Shown here: positions 41,943 to 50,698 of the stretch, piece by piece
Position numbering within the stretch: the first letter of the stretch is position 1
How the letters are laid out: every line of letters begins with the position of its first letter
Source: an uncultured Clostridium sp.
Lineage (GTDB): Bacteria > Bacillota > Clostridia > Lachnospirales > Lachnospiraceae
Direction: 5' to 3'
Length of the DNA: 58,080 nt
NCBI GenBank assembly: GCA_900542035.1
Contig: UQMJ01000018.1
Coordinates: 1 to 58,080 of the forward strand
The notes under the pieces: generated by a model
What the model was told of the DNA's origin: nothing
What the model saw: the letters and a program-made list of their open reading frames with translations, nothing else
Database searches by the model: none
Translations under genes and position numbers: made by a program

Positions 41943-42683
41943 ATGATGCAGGAAATGCGTTTAAATAAATATTTAAGTGAGATGGGCGTCTGCTCCAGGC
42001 GGGAAGCGGATCGCCTGGTGGAAGCAGGAAAGGTTCTGGTAGACGGACAGCCGGCCGTAATGGGGCAGAAGGTAACAGAGGGGCAGGAAATTTTTTGCAA
42101 TGGCATACGTGTAGAGCAAAAAGATCCGCCGATCCTGCTGGCAGTGAATAAGCCCAAAGGGATTGTCTGCACCACTTCGGATAAAGATCGGGCAGAAAAC
42201 ATTGTAGAATTTTTAAACTACCCGTATCGGATCTATCCAATCGGCCGGTTGGATAAGGATTCAGAGGGGCTGCTGCTGATGACCAATCAGGGAGATCTGG
42301 TCAATAAAATCATGCGTGCGGGAAACTTCCATGAAAAAGAATATGAAGTAGTTGTGGACAAGCCGGTTACACCGGAATTTTTAAAGCGGATGGCAGCAGG
42401 CGTCCCGATTTTAGACACCATTACCAGACCGTGTAAAATCCGGAAACTGGAAGAAAGAAAATTTAGCATTATCCTGACCCAGGGATTAAACCGTCAGATT
42501 CGCCGGATGTGTGAAGCATTGGGCTTTTGTGTCCTGGAATTAAAGAGAATCCGTATTATGAATCTGGAACTGGGCAATTTAAAAACAGGAGCATACCGGA
42601 AGGTAACGCCGGAAGAAGAAAAGAAGTTAAGAGAGCTTCTGGCAGATTCATCCAGCGCTCCAAAGGGCAGAAAGAGAGGATAG
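41943..42683 (+). CDS. rluF: 23S rRNA pseudouridine synthase, RluF-like
   Basis: 246 residues from the ATG at 41943 (AGAGAAGG upstream); the frame is open to 41859 but that part encodes the terminator. An N-terminal S4 RNA-binding domain (RLNKYLSEMGVCSRREADRL in part) precedes the RsuA-family catalytic domain with the catalytic Asp in IGRLDKDSEGLL. The sequence QGLNRQIRRMCE and RIRIMN with a short C-terminal extension fits RluF (position 2604) better than RluB or RsuA. It ends 8 bases before ligA. Confidence 0.85.
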   Translation: MMQEMRLNKYLSEMGVCSRREADRLVEAGKVLVDGQPAVMGQKVTEGQEIFCNGIRVEQKDPPILLAVNKPKGIVCTTSDKDRAENIVEFLNYPYRIYPIGRLDKDSEGLLLMTNQGDLVNKIMRAGNFHEKEYEVVVDKPVTPEFLKRMAAGVPILDTITRPCKIRKLEERKFSIILTQGLNRQIRRMCEALGFCVLELKRIRIMNLELGNLKTGAYRKVTPEEEKKLRELLADSSSAPKGRKRG

Positions 42684-42691
42684 AGGCCAGA

Positions 42692-44659
42692 ATGGATAAG
42701 AATCAGGCAATCGCAAGAATGAAAGAACTGATTCCCGTTTTAACCGAGGCGGGAAAGGCATATTATCAGGAAAGTCGGGAGATTATGAGCAACTTGGAAT
42801 ATGACCGGCTTTACGACGAACTGTTAGAATTAGAAAAGCAGACAGGAACCATTTTGTCTTCCAGCCCCACCCAGAAGGTCGGGTATCAGGTAATTTCCGA
42901 GCTTCCCAAGGAAGCCCATGAGTCGCCGATGCTTTCTTTAGATAAGACTAAAGAAGTAGAGGTATTAAAAGAGTGGCTGGGAGATCAGAAGGGACTTCTG
43001 TCCTGGAAAATGGACGGGCTTACCATTGTCCTTACCTACGAGAATGGGGAGCTGGTCAAAGCCGTAACCAGGGGAAATGGAGAAATCGGCGAAGTAATTA
43101 CCAACAACGCCAAAGTATTTGCCAACATTCCGGTAACCATTCCCTTTAAAGGACGGCTGGTACTAAGAGGCGAGGCCATTATCCGCTATTCGGATTTTAA
43201 CCGGATCAATGAGGAAATCGAAGACGTAGACGCAAAATACAAAAATCCCAGAAACCTGTGCAGCGGTTCGGTACGCCAGTTAAACAGCCAGATTACCGCA
43301 GAAAGAAGCGTTCATTTTATGGCATTTGCCTTAGTAAGCGCAGAAAATACAGATTTTTCCAACTCCAGAAAATGCCAGTTTGAATGGCTGGTTTCCCAGG
43401 GATTTGACGTAGTGGAATATCGGGAAGTGACCAGGGAAACTCTGGCGGAAACCGTAGAATGGTTTTCCGAAAAGATCGGAGAAAACGACATTCCTTCAGA
43501 CGGACTGGTACTGCTGTACGACGATATTGCTTACGGCGATTCCCTGGGACGTACTGCCAAGTTTCCACGCAACTCCATTGCATTTAAATGGGCAGATGAA
43601 ATCAGGGAGACCCGATTGCAATATATTGAGTGGAGTCCGTCCCGTACCGGCCTGATCAATCCGGTGGCAGTATTTGAACCGGTAGAACTGGAGGGGACAA
43701 CAGTAAGCAGGGCCAGCGTCCACAATATCAGCATCCTGGAATCCCTGGCATTGGGAGACGGAGATACCATTACAGTGTATAAAGCCAACATGATTATTCC
43801 GCAGATTGGGGATAACTTAACCCGCAGCGGCGTCAGCCATATTCCAGAAACCTGTCCGGTCTGCGGCGGCCCTACCCAAATCCGGAAGACCAATGATGTA
43901 AAATCGTTATACTGTACCAATCCGGAGTGCCAGGCCAAAAAGATTAAGAGTTTTACCCTTCTGGTAAGCAGAGATGCCTTAAATATTGACGGCCTTTCGG
44001 AAGCCACTCTGGAAAAATTTATCGGCGCAGGCTTTATTCATGAGTATTCGGATATGTTCCATCTGGACCGGCATGAGGAAGCCATTGTAGAAATGGAAGG
44101 ATTTGGAAAGAAATCCTATGACAATCTGCAGGAATCCATTAAAAAGGCCAGCCATACCACCCTGCCAAGAGTGATTTACGGACTGGGAATCGCCGGAATC
44201 GGCCTTGCCAACGCCAAGGTATTGTGCCGCCAGTTTGGATATGACTTTGAGGCGATGCGCCATGGGGATCTGGAATCCCTGACAGCAGCAGACGGCATTG
44301 GCGGCGTCTTAGCCCAGGCGTGGATAGACTATTTTTCGGATGAAAAGAAAAACGAGGCGGTTGATCATCTTCTGGCAGAGCTGACCATAAATCAGGAACA
44401 GGAGCCAAAAGAAGGCGGAAAGCTAGAAGGGCTGACCTTTGTCATTACCGGCAGTCTGGAGCATTTTGAAAACCGGAAAAAGCTGCAGGAAACCATTGAA
44501 GCAGAAGGAGGAAAGGCAGCAGGAACCGTTACTTCCAAAACCGCGTACCTGATTAACAATGATACTGCATCCAATTCCTCTAAGAATAAAAAAGCCAAAG
44601 AACTGGGAATTCCCATTATTTCAGAAGAAGAATTTTTAGCGATGCTGGAGGAAGAATAA
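42692..44659 (+). CDS. ligA: NAD-dependent DNA ligase
   Basis: 655 residues from the ATG at 42692. It seals nicks using NAD+. Domains in order: Ia (EYDRLYDEL), adenylation with the AMP-accepting Lys in KMDG (about residue 108), OB fold, a zinc finger (CPVCGG ... YCTNPEC), helix-hairpin-helix repeats, and a C-terminal BRCT domain (GLTFVITGSLEHFENRKKL in part). Several positions differ from the usual LigA, for example HESPMLSLDKTK where most have the asparagine-alanine-phenylalanine run, so this may be the second, divergent LigA kept by some Clostridia. Closely spaced behind rluF. Confidence 0.93.
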   Translation: MDKNQAIARMKELIPVLTEAGKAYYQESREIMSNLEYDRLYDELLELEKQTGTILSSSPTQKVGYQVISELPKEAHESPMLSLDKTKEVEVLKEWLGDQKGLLSWKMDGLTIVLTYENGELVKAVTRGNGEIGEVITNNAKVFANIPVTIPFKGRLVLRGEAIIRYSDFNRINEEIEDVDAKYKNPRNLCSGSVRQLNSQITAERSVHFMAFALVSAENTDFSNSRKCQFEWLVSQGFDVVEYREVTRETLAETVEWFSEKIGENDIPSDGLVLLYDDIAYGDSLGRTAKFPRNSIAFKWADEIRETRLQYIEWSPSRTGLINPVAVFEPVELEGTTVSRASVHNISILESLALGDGDTITVYKANMIIPQIGDNLTRSGVSHIPETCPVCGGPTQIRKTNDVKSLYCTNPECQAKKIKSFTLLVSRDALNIDGLSEATLEKFIGAGFIHEYSDMFHLDRHEEAIVEMEGFGKKSYDNLQESIKKASHTTLPRVIYGLGIAGIGLANAKVLCRQFGYDFEAMRHGDLESLTAADGIGGVLAQAWIDYFSDEKKNEAVDHLLAELTINQEQEPKEGGKLEGLTFVITGSLEHFENRKKLQETIEAEGGKAAGTVTSKTAYLINNDTASNSSKNKKAKELGIPIISEEEFLAMLEEE

Positions 44660-44660
44660 G

Positions 44661-45584
44661 ATGCCAATTAAGATACAAAACGATCTGCCGGCTCGTGCAG
44701 TATTGGAATCCGAAAATATCTTTATGATGGATGAAACCAGGGCAGTCAGCCAGGATATCCGTCCGCTCGAGATTGTAATATTAAATCTGATGCCATTAAA
44801 AGAGGAAACAGAGACCCAGCTTTTAAGAGCGTTGTCCAACACGCCTCTTCAGATAGAATGTACGTTTCTGATGGTATCCAACCATGTGTCCAAAAACACA
44901 TCGGCCAGCCATTTGAATAAATTTTATGTAACCTTTGATGCTATTAAGAAAAATCATTATGATGGAATGATTATTACCGGAGCGCCTTTGGAGCACCTGG
45001 AGTATGAAGAGGTGGGATACTGGCAGGAACTGACTGCGATTATGGAGTGGAGCAAAACCCATGTTACCTCTACCCTGCATATCTGCTGGGGAGCGCAGGC
45101 AGGACTTTACTACCATTACGGAATCCCGAAATATGAGAGAAAGACCAAGCTGTCCGGAGTTTACAATCACATGGTATTAGACCGTAAAATCCCTCTGGTC
45201 AGAAGTTTTAATGATTATTTTTACTCGCCTCATTCCCGTTACACAGAGGTAAGAGAAGAGGATATCCGCAAGAACAAGGATCTGATTATAGTAGCAAAAT
45301 CAGAAGAAGCCGGAATTTTTCTGGTTATGAACCGAGATGGAAGCCAGATTTTTGTCCAGGGTCATCCGGAATACGACAGAATGACGTTAAACAACGAATA
45401 CCATCGGGATTTGAAAAAGGGACTGAATCCGGCCATTCCGGTAAATTACTATGTAGACAACGATCCATTTTCCGTACCGCCGCTGATGTGGAGAAGTACG
45501 GCCAATATGCTGTATACCAACTGGCTGAACTTTTATGTATACCAGACGACGCCGTATATTCTGGAGGTAGACGATTCTTTATGA
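44661..45584 (+). CDS. metA: Homoserine O-acetyltransferase (MetA type)
   Basis: 307 residues. It activates homoserine for methionine synthesis. The catalytic Cys is C142 (ICWGAQAG) and the partners H235 and E237 are in GHPEYD, all at the positions of the E. coli enzyme. Residue 111 is Glu (GAPLE), the known marker for acetyl-CoA rather than succinyl-CoA use in this family, so the product should be O-acetylhomoserine. This matches the metY gene 29 kb away. It starts one base after the ligA stop and overlaps the glycerate kinase gene as ATGA. Confidence 0.93.
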   Translation: MPIKIQNDLPARAVLESENIFMMDETRAVSQDIRPLEIVILNLMPLKEETETQLLRALSNTPLQIECTFLMVSNHVSKNTSASHLNKFYVTFDAIKKNHYDGMIITGAPLEHLEYEEVGYWQELTAIMEWSKTHVTSTLHICWGAQAGLYYHYGIPKYERKTKLSGVYNHMVLDRKIPLVRSFNDYFYSPHSRYTEVREEDIRKNKDLIIVAKSEEAGIFLVMNRDGSQIFVQGHPEYDRMTLNNEYHRDLKKGLNPAIPVNYYVDNDPFSVPPLMWRSTANMLYTNWLNFYVYQTTPYILEVDDSL

Positions 45585-46738
45585 AAATCGTAATCGCAAT
45601 GGATTCGCTGAAAGGAAGCCTGACTTCTATGGAGGCAGGTATGGCGGCGGCAGCCGGAATCCGGAAGGCAGATAAAAAAGCAGAGGTTTTCGTGCGGCCC
45701 CTGGCAGATGGGGGAGAAGGAACCACACAAGCCCTGGTTCAGGGGATGGGCGGAAGTTTTCAGACTATTACGGTTACCGGCCCATTGGGAACGCCGATAG
45801 AGTGTCAGTATGGGATTCTGGAGGAAACCCATATGGGAGTGTTAGAAATGTCAGCGGCAGCAGGTCTGACCCTGATTCCGGAAGAAAAACGAAATCCTCT
45901 TACAGCCACAACCTATGGGGTGGGGGAAATGATAAAAGATGCCATAGGAAAGGGGTGCCGCCGGTTCCTCGTAGGAATTGGGGGCAGCGGTACGAACGAC
46001 GGAGGCGCAGGAATGCTTCAGGCTCTGGGCTATGGACTGCTGGATAAAGACGGAGCCCCAATTTCATCTGGAGCAAAGGGACTGGAAACGCTTTGCCGGA
46101 TTGAAACTTCCCATGTAATGCCAGAACTGAAGGAATGCCAGTTTCTGGTGGCCTGCGACGTAACCAATCCATTATGCGGGAAAAATGGCTGCAGCGCAGT
46201 TTACGGCCCGCAAAAAGGTGCGGACAGCGCCATGGCTGCCCAGATGGATCGGTGGCTTTCCCGCTACGGAAAACTGGCAAAAGAACAGTTTCCCGATGCA
46301 GATCCGAAAATACCTGGGGCAGGAGCCGCCGGAGGTCTGGGATTTGCCTTTCTTATCCTTCCAAACGCAGAATTAAAGTCCGGTACAGACATTGTTTTAA
46401 AAGAAACGAAGCTGGAACAGGATCTGAAAGATGCCGATCTTCTGATTACCGGCGAAGGATGTCTGGATGGACAGACGGTAATGGGAAAAGCGCCGGTAGG
46501 GGCGGCAAGGCTGGCAAAAAAATATGACATTCCGGTAGTGGCCCTTGGAGGAAGCATTGCAAAAGACGGAGCAGTCTGCAATGAATCTGGGATTGACGCG
46601 TTATTCTCCATTGTCAAAGGGCCGATGTCCCTAAAAGAAGCGATGGAACCAGATACCGCAAAGGCCAATCTTTCCGATACGGCAGAACAGGTGTACCGGC
46701 TGATCCAGAGTTGTCGAAAAATGAGAAAAGGCTTGTAA
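45581..46738 (+). CDS. Glycerate kinase
   Basis: 385 residues from the ATG at 45581 overlapping the metA stop. It phosphorylates glycerate (GK type II family, GarK/GlxK). MDSLKGSLTS at the N terminus, RPLADGGEGTT, GIGGSGTNDGGAG, CDVTNPLCG and GEGCLDGQT are the conserved family segments. Whether the product is 2- or 3-phosphoglycerate cannot be seen. No glyoxylate or tartronate pathway genes are adjacent. Confidence 0.93.
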   Translation: MKIVIAMDSLKGSLTSMEAGMAAAAGIRKADKKAEVFVRPLADGGEGTTQALVQGMGGSFQTITVTGPLGTPIECQYGILEETHMGVLEMSAAAGLTLIPEEKRNPLTATTYGVGEMIKDAIGKGCRRFLVGIGGSGTNDGGAGMLQALGYGLLDKDGAPISSGAKGLETLCRIETSHVMPELKECQFLVACDVTNPLCGKNGCSAVYGPQKGADSAMAAQMDRWLSRYGKLAKEQFPDADPKIPGAGAAGGLGFAFLILPNAELKSGTDIVLKETKLEQDLKDADLLITGEGCLDGQTVMGKAPVGAARLAKKYDIPVVALGGSIAKDGAVCNESGIDALFSIVKGPMSLKEAMEPDTAKANLSDTAEQVYRLIQSCRKMRKGL

Positions 46739-46762
46739 GTTGCAGTTGTTTTCCAGTATAAT
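46733..46762 (+). promoter_or_regulatory. Promoter of the BMP-domain gene
   Basis: TTGTAA (46733-46738), 18-base spacer, TATAAT (46757-46762), 33 bases before the ATG. The -35 overlaps the stop codon of the glycerate kinase gene. Confidence 0.6.
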
Positions 46763-46795
46763 AGTGGATAGCAGAAAAGAGCAGGGGGTGCAGAG

Positions 46796-48760
46796 ATGCC
46801 TGAAGAATTTTTTACTCCATTACAGGAATATGAAAAAGCAAGAAAAATGGCACAGAAGCAGTACAGATCCAGTGTGTCAGCAGGCAAGTATCCATATCTT
46901 CCAGCGTTGGATGATATGCTGCCTTATGAAGATATTGTATCAGAAAGTTATCTGGGAATCGTAGATATTCCATTGGATCAGATTGCAGGGACCAAGACGG
47001 CAGGCCGTCAGAATGCATTTTCCAATGGATTTCTGCCATTGTTTCCTCCAAAAAGCGAGTTTGGAAGCAAGTGGATCAATTTGTATCAGGCCCAGTTAAA
47101 CGAAGGAATCAGGGATCCGGTTAAAGCCTATGAATTTATGAATAAATTTTACATCCAGGAAGGAAATAAGCGGGTCAGCGTTTTGAAATACGTCGGGGCA
47201 GCCAGTATTCATGGCTATGTGACCAGGCTGATTCCCAAACGCAGCGATTCCCTGGAAAATAAAATTTATTATGAATTTCTGGAATTTTATAAAATTACCG
47301 GTATGAATGAAGTCTGGTTTACCAAAGAAGGAAGCTTTTGCAAGTTCTTAAAGGCAACGGGATTTGGGACAGACGTGCCCTGGGATCAGGAAGAGCGGGT
47401 TCGTGCAAAAGGCGCATATGCCAGATTCCGGATGGCATTTGAGGAAAAAGGAGGGAAACGCCTTCCGATTACTCCTGCAGACGCCATGCTGGTGTATCTG
47501 GAAACCTTTGGAATGCACCATTTAGAACGGGTTTCGGACGATGCCCTGAGAGAAGAACTGGGAAGGTTCTGGGAAGAAATCCATCTGTCCTACCAGGACA
47601 ACGCAGTCAACCTGGTAGAAGAGCCGGAAAAGGAAAACAGCAAGGGGACGGCAAAGATTTGGGATTTTCTGATTCCTTCTGCTGTTCCGTCTAATTTAAA
47701 GATTGCTTTTATCAATGCGAAAAATCCGGAGACCTCCAACTGGACTTACAGCCATGAACTGGGCCGCCTTCATGTAGAACAGGCGTTAGCAGGAAAGGTT
47801 ACGACAACCCATATTGATAATGCCAATACCAGCGAAGAGGCGATGAAGGCCATTGAACTGGCGATTTCAGCAGGAAATACCGTTATTTTTACGACTACGC
47901 CCCAGATGGCGACCGTCAGCTTAAAGGCCGCGGTGCTCCATCCGGATGTAAAGATCCTGAACTGCTCCGTGAATGCGTCCCATAAAGCCATCCGCACCTA
48001 TTACGGCAGGATGTACGAGGCAAAGTTTTTAATCGGGGCAATTGCGGCCAGTCTGGCAGAAAGCGATGAGCTGGGGTATCTGGCAGACTATCCGATTTAT
48101 GGGATGATGGCCAACATTAATGCATTCGCATTAGGAGCCAGAATGATAAATCCCAGAGCAAAAGTCTATCTGGAATGGTCGACCATTCGCAGGCACGACG
48201 CCATAGCGGCCCTGGAAGAACGGGGCATCCAGATTATATCAGGCAAAGACAGCATTACCCCGATTGAAGAAAACAGGGTATTCGGACTTTACCGCAGCCA
48301 GAATGGCGAGGTGGAAAACCTGGCAGCGCCGATCTGGAACTGGGGAAAATACTACGAAAAAATCATCCGTCAGATTTTAAACGGAGGATGGACAGCAGGA
48401 GAGGCAAAAAAAGAGCAGGCGTTAAATTATTACTGGGGAATGTCTGCAGGCGTCATTGACGTAGCTTACAGCACCCGCACACCGGAAGGAACCAAGCATT
48501 TGATTTCCCTTTTAAAACGGGCGATTTGCAGAAATGATTTCTATCCGTTTGAAGGAATTGTCACAGCACAGGACGGCACCGTTATGTGCGGGCAGGGAGA
48601 AATTCTGACGCCGGCAGAGATTGTATCGATGGACTGGCTGGCAGACAATGTGATTGGACGGATTCCGGAGTCAAAGGAGCTGACAAAAGAAGCCAGGGCG
48701 GTTGTACAGATTCATGGAAAACGCAGAAGGAGCGGGAAAGGGAATGAAGAGGTAGAGTAG
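46796..48760 (+). CDS. Cytosolic BMP-domain protein with unusual N-terminal half
   Basis: 654 residues. Residues about 300-600 are a basic-membrane-protein (BMP, PnrA/Med-like) periplasmic-binding fold, the nucleoside-binding component of ABC transporters, with ATYxxG-like segments (FINAKNPETSNWTYSHELG in part, VIFTTTPQM, NCSVNAS, GAIAASLAESDELGYLADYP in part). There is no signal peptide or lipobox, so it stays inside. The N-terminal 290 residues include a region (EFMNKFYIQEGNKRVSVLKY in part, about 110-160) resembling ParB/sulfiredoxin-like nuclease folds. A cytosolic nucleoside or signal-molecule sensor is possible, but function is unknown. The next gene begins one base after its stop. Confidence 0.75.
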   Translation: MPEEFFTPLQEYEKARKMAQKQYRSSVSAGKYPYLPALDDMLPYEDIVSESYLGIVDIPLDQIAGTKTAGRQNAFSNGFLPLFPPKSEFGSKWINLYQAQLNEGIRDPVKAYEFMNKFYIQEGNKRVSVLKYVGAASIHGYVTRLIPKRSDSLENKIYYEFLEFYKITGMNEVWFTKEGSFCKFLKATGFGTDVPWDQEERVRAKGAYARFRMAFEEKGGKRLPITPADAMLVYLETFGMHHLERVSDDALREELGRFWEEIHLSYQDNAVNLVEEPEKENSKGTAKIWDFLIPSAVPSNLKIAFINAKNPETSNWTYSHELGRLHVEQALAGKVTTTHIDNANTSEEAMKAIELAISAGNTVIFTTTPQMATVSLKAAVLHPDVKILNCSVNASHKAIRTYYGRMYEAKFLIGAIAASLAESDELGYLADYPIYGMMANINAFALGARMINPRAKVYLEWSTIRRHDAIAALEERGIQIISGKDSITPIEENRVFGLYRSQNGEVENLAAPIWNWGKYYEKIIRQILNGGWTAGEAKKEQALNYYWGMSAGVIDVAYSTRTPEGTKHLISLLKRAICRNDFYPFEGIVTAQDGTVMCGQGEILTPAEIVSMDWLADNVIGRIPESKELTKEARAVVQIHGKRRRSGKGNEEVE

Positions 48761-48761
48761 A

Positions 48762-49349
48762 ATGCGGATATTAGTAGTTTCAGATGAGGAATCCAAATCA
48801 CTGTGGGATTACTACGATGAGAGCAAACTAAAGGGGATTGATTTGATTCTTTCTTGCGGGGATGTATCTTCAAAGTATCTGTCATTTCTGGTTACATTTT
48901 CACGCGCGCCTCTTCTCTATGTATATGGAAACCACGATTCCCAGGAACCAGAAGGATGCATCTGCATTGAAGATCAGATTTACACCTATAAAGGCCTTAG
49001 GATCTTAGGGCTAGGCGGAAGTATGCGTTACAGGCCAGGAGGAGAGCACCAGTACACCGAATCCCAGATGAAATGGCGGATTTCCCTTTTGTGGTGGCAG
49101 CTAAAACGGAAAAAAGGATTTGATATCCTGCTGACCCATGCTCCTGCAAAAAATCTGGGAGACGGAGACGATCTGTGCCATACCGGATTCCAGTGCTTTT
49201 TAGAATTAATGGATAAATATAAACCGAAATATTTTATTCATGGCCATATGCATTTAAATTACGGCGGCAGGGCAAAACGCCTGCAGCAGTATAAAGATAC
49301 TATTGTGATCAATGGATATGAGGCTTATGTAGTAGACGTTGACCTTTAA
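48762..49349 (+). CDS. Metallophosphoesterase, calcineurin-like
   Basis: 195 residues. Motifs in order: SDEES (first metal motif, usually SDxH), SCGDVS (GD), YGNHD (GNHD), LTHAP and HGHMH. The His of the first motif is replaced by Glu, which is seen in a Firmicutes subgroup and may still bind metal. The substrate is unknown (cyclic nucleotides or nucleotides in relatives). It follows the BMP-domain gene with a one-base gap and precedes the sirtuin-like gene by 27 bases, so the three are probably one unit. Confidence 0.82.
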   Translation: MRILVVSDEESKSLWDYYDESKLKGIDLILSCGDVSSKYLSFLVTFSRAPLLYVYGNHDSQEPEGCICIEDQIYTYKGLRILGLGGSMRYRPGGEHQYTESQMKWRISLLWWQLKRKKGFDILLTHAPAKNLGDGDDLCHTGFQCFLELMDKYKPKYFIHGHMHLNYGGRAKRLQQYKDTIVINGYEAYVVDVDL

Positions 49350-49376
49350 AATTGTTCAGCAAAGGAAGCAGTTTCA

Positions 49377-50069
49377 GTGAGTGAAAATAGAATGAATACC
49401 GAACAGATGAACCGGATTTACCGACGGATTGAAGAGAGCGACAAGCTGTTAATCGGAATTGGCGGAGAGTGGAAGCAGAATCCGGATAAAAAGCAGATCG
49501 AACATATCATTGCCCGTCCCGAAGTAGCGAAGGGATATGAGGCGTTGTATCAGCTGATAAAGGAAAAGGATTATTTTATTGTGACGACTGTGACAGACGG
49601 ACAGATCTGGGAACAGCCATTTGAGAAAAGCCGGATTGTAGCGCCCTGCGGAAACATTACCTGGAAACAGTGTGAGCATGGGTGTACCAAAGACATCTGG
49701 GAAGACGGGGAAATACCGGATGGAAAGTGCCCCCACTGCGGCAGCCGTCTGGTTCCGAATACAGTAGACAACGGCCACTATATTGAAGAAGGATACCTTC
49801 CTCAGTGGAAGGAATATACCGAGTGGCTGGCCAGAACCCTGAACAAAAAACTGACGGTTCTGGAGCTGGGAGAAGGCTTTTTTACTCCTACAGTCATCCG
49901 GTGGCCGTTTGAAAAAACCGTATTTTTCAATAAACAGGCCTGGTTTTATCGGATTCATCAGGAATTTTTCCAGATTAGTGAGGAGCTGAAAGAAAAGGCA
50001 GAAGGAATAAAAGAAGACTCGGTTTCTTTTGTATGCCGTCTGGCAGAATGCGGCAGAAAAGAGGCCTAG
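49377..50069 (+). CDS. Sirtuin-fold protein with altered active site
   Basis: 230 residues, GTG start with AAAGGAAG upstream (ATG 49392 is the alternative). The order of elements is that of SIR2: LIGIGGE, IVTTVTDGQIWE in place of the TQNIDGL loop, then a zinc ribbon (C99, C103, C118, C121) and a C-terminal Rossmann strand ELGEGFFTPTVIRWPFEK in part. The catalytic His of sirtuins (HG before the zinc site) is Cys here (C91, APCGN), so NAD-dependent deacylation is doubtful. It may bind NAD or ADP-ribose instead. It follows the phosphoesterase and precedes hisH by 13 bases. Confidence 0.6.
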   Translation: MSENRMNTEQMNRIYRRIEESDKLLIGIGGEWKQNPDKKQIEHIIARPEVAKGYEALYQLIKEKDYFIVTTVTDGQIWEQPFEKSRIVAPCGNITWKQCEHGCTKDIWEDGEIPDGKCPHCGSRLVPNTVDNGHYIEEGYLPQWKEYTEWLARTLNKKLTVLELGEGFFTPTVIRWPFEKTVFFNKQAWFYRIHQEFFQISEELKEKAEGIKEDSVSFVCRLAECGRKEA

Positions 50070-50082
50070 GGAAAGGAAGCCT

Positions 50083-50688
50083 ATGACAGGGATTATTGAC
50101 TACGATGCCGGCAATTTAAGAAGTGTTGCAAAAGCCCTGGAAGCGTTGGGAGAAACGCCGGTTATATCCAGGGATCCAGAGCAGTTAATGGAAGCAGACA
50201 GGGTGATCCTGCCTGGAGTCGGTTCCTTTGGAGATGCGATGGAAAAGCTGAACCAGTATGGTCTGGTTTCTGTGATAAAAGAGATCGCGGATTCCAAAAA
50301 GCCGTTTTTGGGAATCTGCCTGGGACTCCAGCTGCTGTTTGAGAGCAGCGAAGAAAGCGCCGGAGTACAGGGACTTGGGATTCTGCCAGGGAAAATTCTC
50401 CGGATACCAGACTGTGAAGGATTAAAGATTCCCCATATGGGATGGAATTCCCTGTCGATTGCAAAGGGAGCCCGCCTGTTTTCCGGAATCGAAAACGGCG
50501 CATATGTTTACTTTGTCCACTCATACTATTGTAAGGCAGAGGAAGAGTCCATTGTGGCGGCTTCCACAGAGTACAGCGCTCACATTCACGCTTCAATAGA
50601 GCGGGACAATGTATTTGCCTGCCAGTTCCATCCGGAAAAAAGCGGCAGCATAGGCCTTCAGATTTTAAACAATTTTATCCATCTATAG
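50083..50688 (+). CDS. hisH: Imidazole glycerol phosphate synthase, glutaminase subunit
   Basis: 201 residues from the ATG at 50083, with AAAGGAAG upstream. It supplies ammonia to HisF for histidine and AICAR formation. IDYDAGNLRSV, LPGVGSFGDAM, the nucleophile Cys in LGICLGLQLL, the FVHSYY segment and FHPEKSG are present. The rest of the his operon is not here; hisH and hisF are a detached pair. It is another glutamine-dependent enzyme but without the ANTAR leader. Confidence 0.95.
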   Translation: MTGIIDYDAGNLRSVAKALEALGETPVISRDPEQLMEADRVILPGVGSFGDAMEKLNQYGLVSVIKEIADSKKPFLGICLGLQLLFESSEESAGVQGLGILPGKILRIPDCEGLKIPHMGWNSLSIAKGARLFSGIENGAYVYFVHSYYCKAEEESIVAASTEYSAHIHASIERDNVFACQFHPEKSGSIGLQILNNFIHL

Positions 50689-50698
50689 GAGGTGCCGG

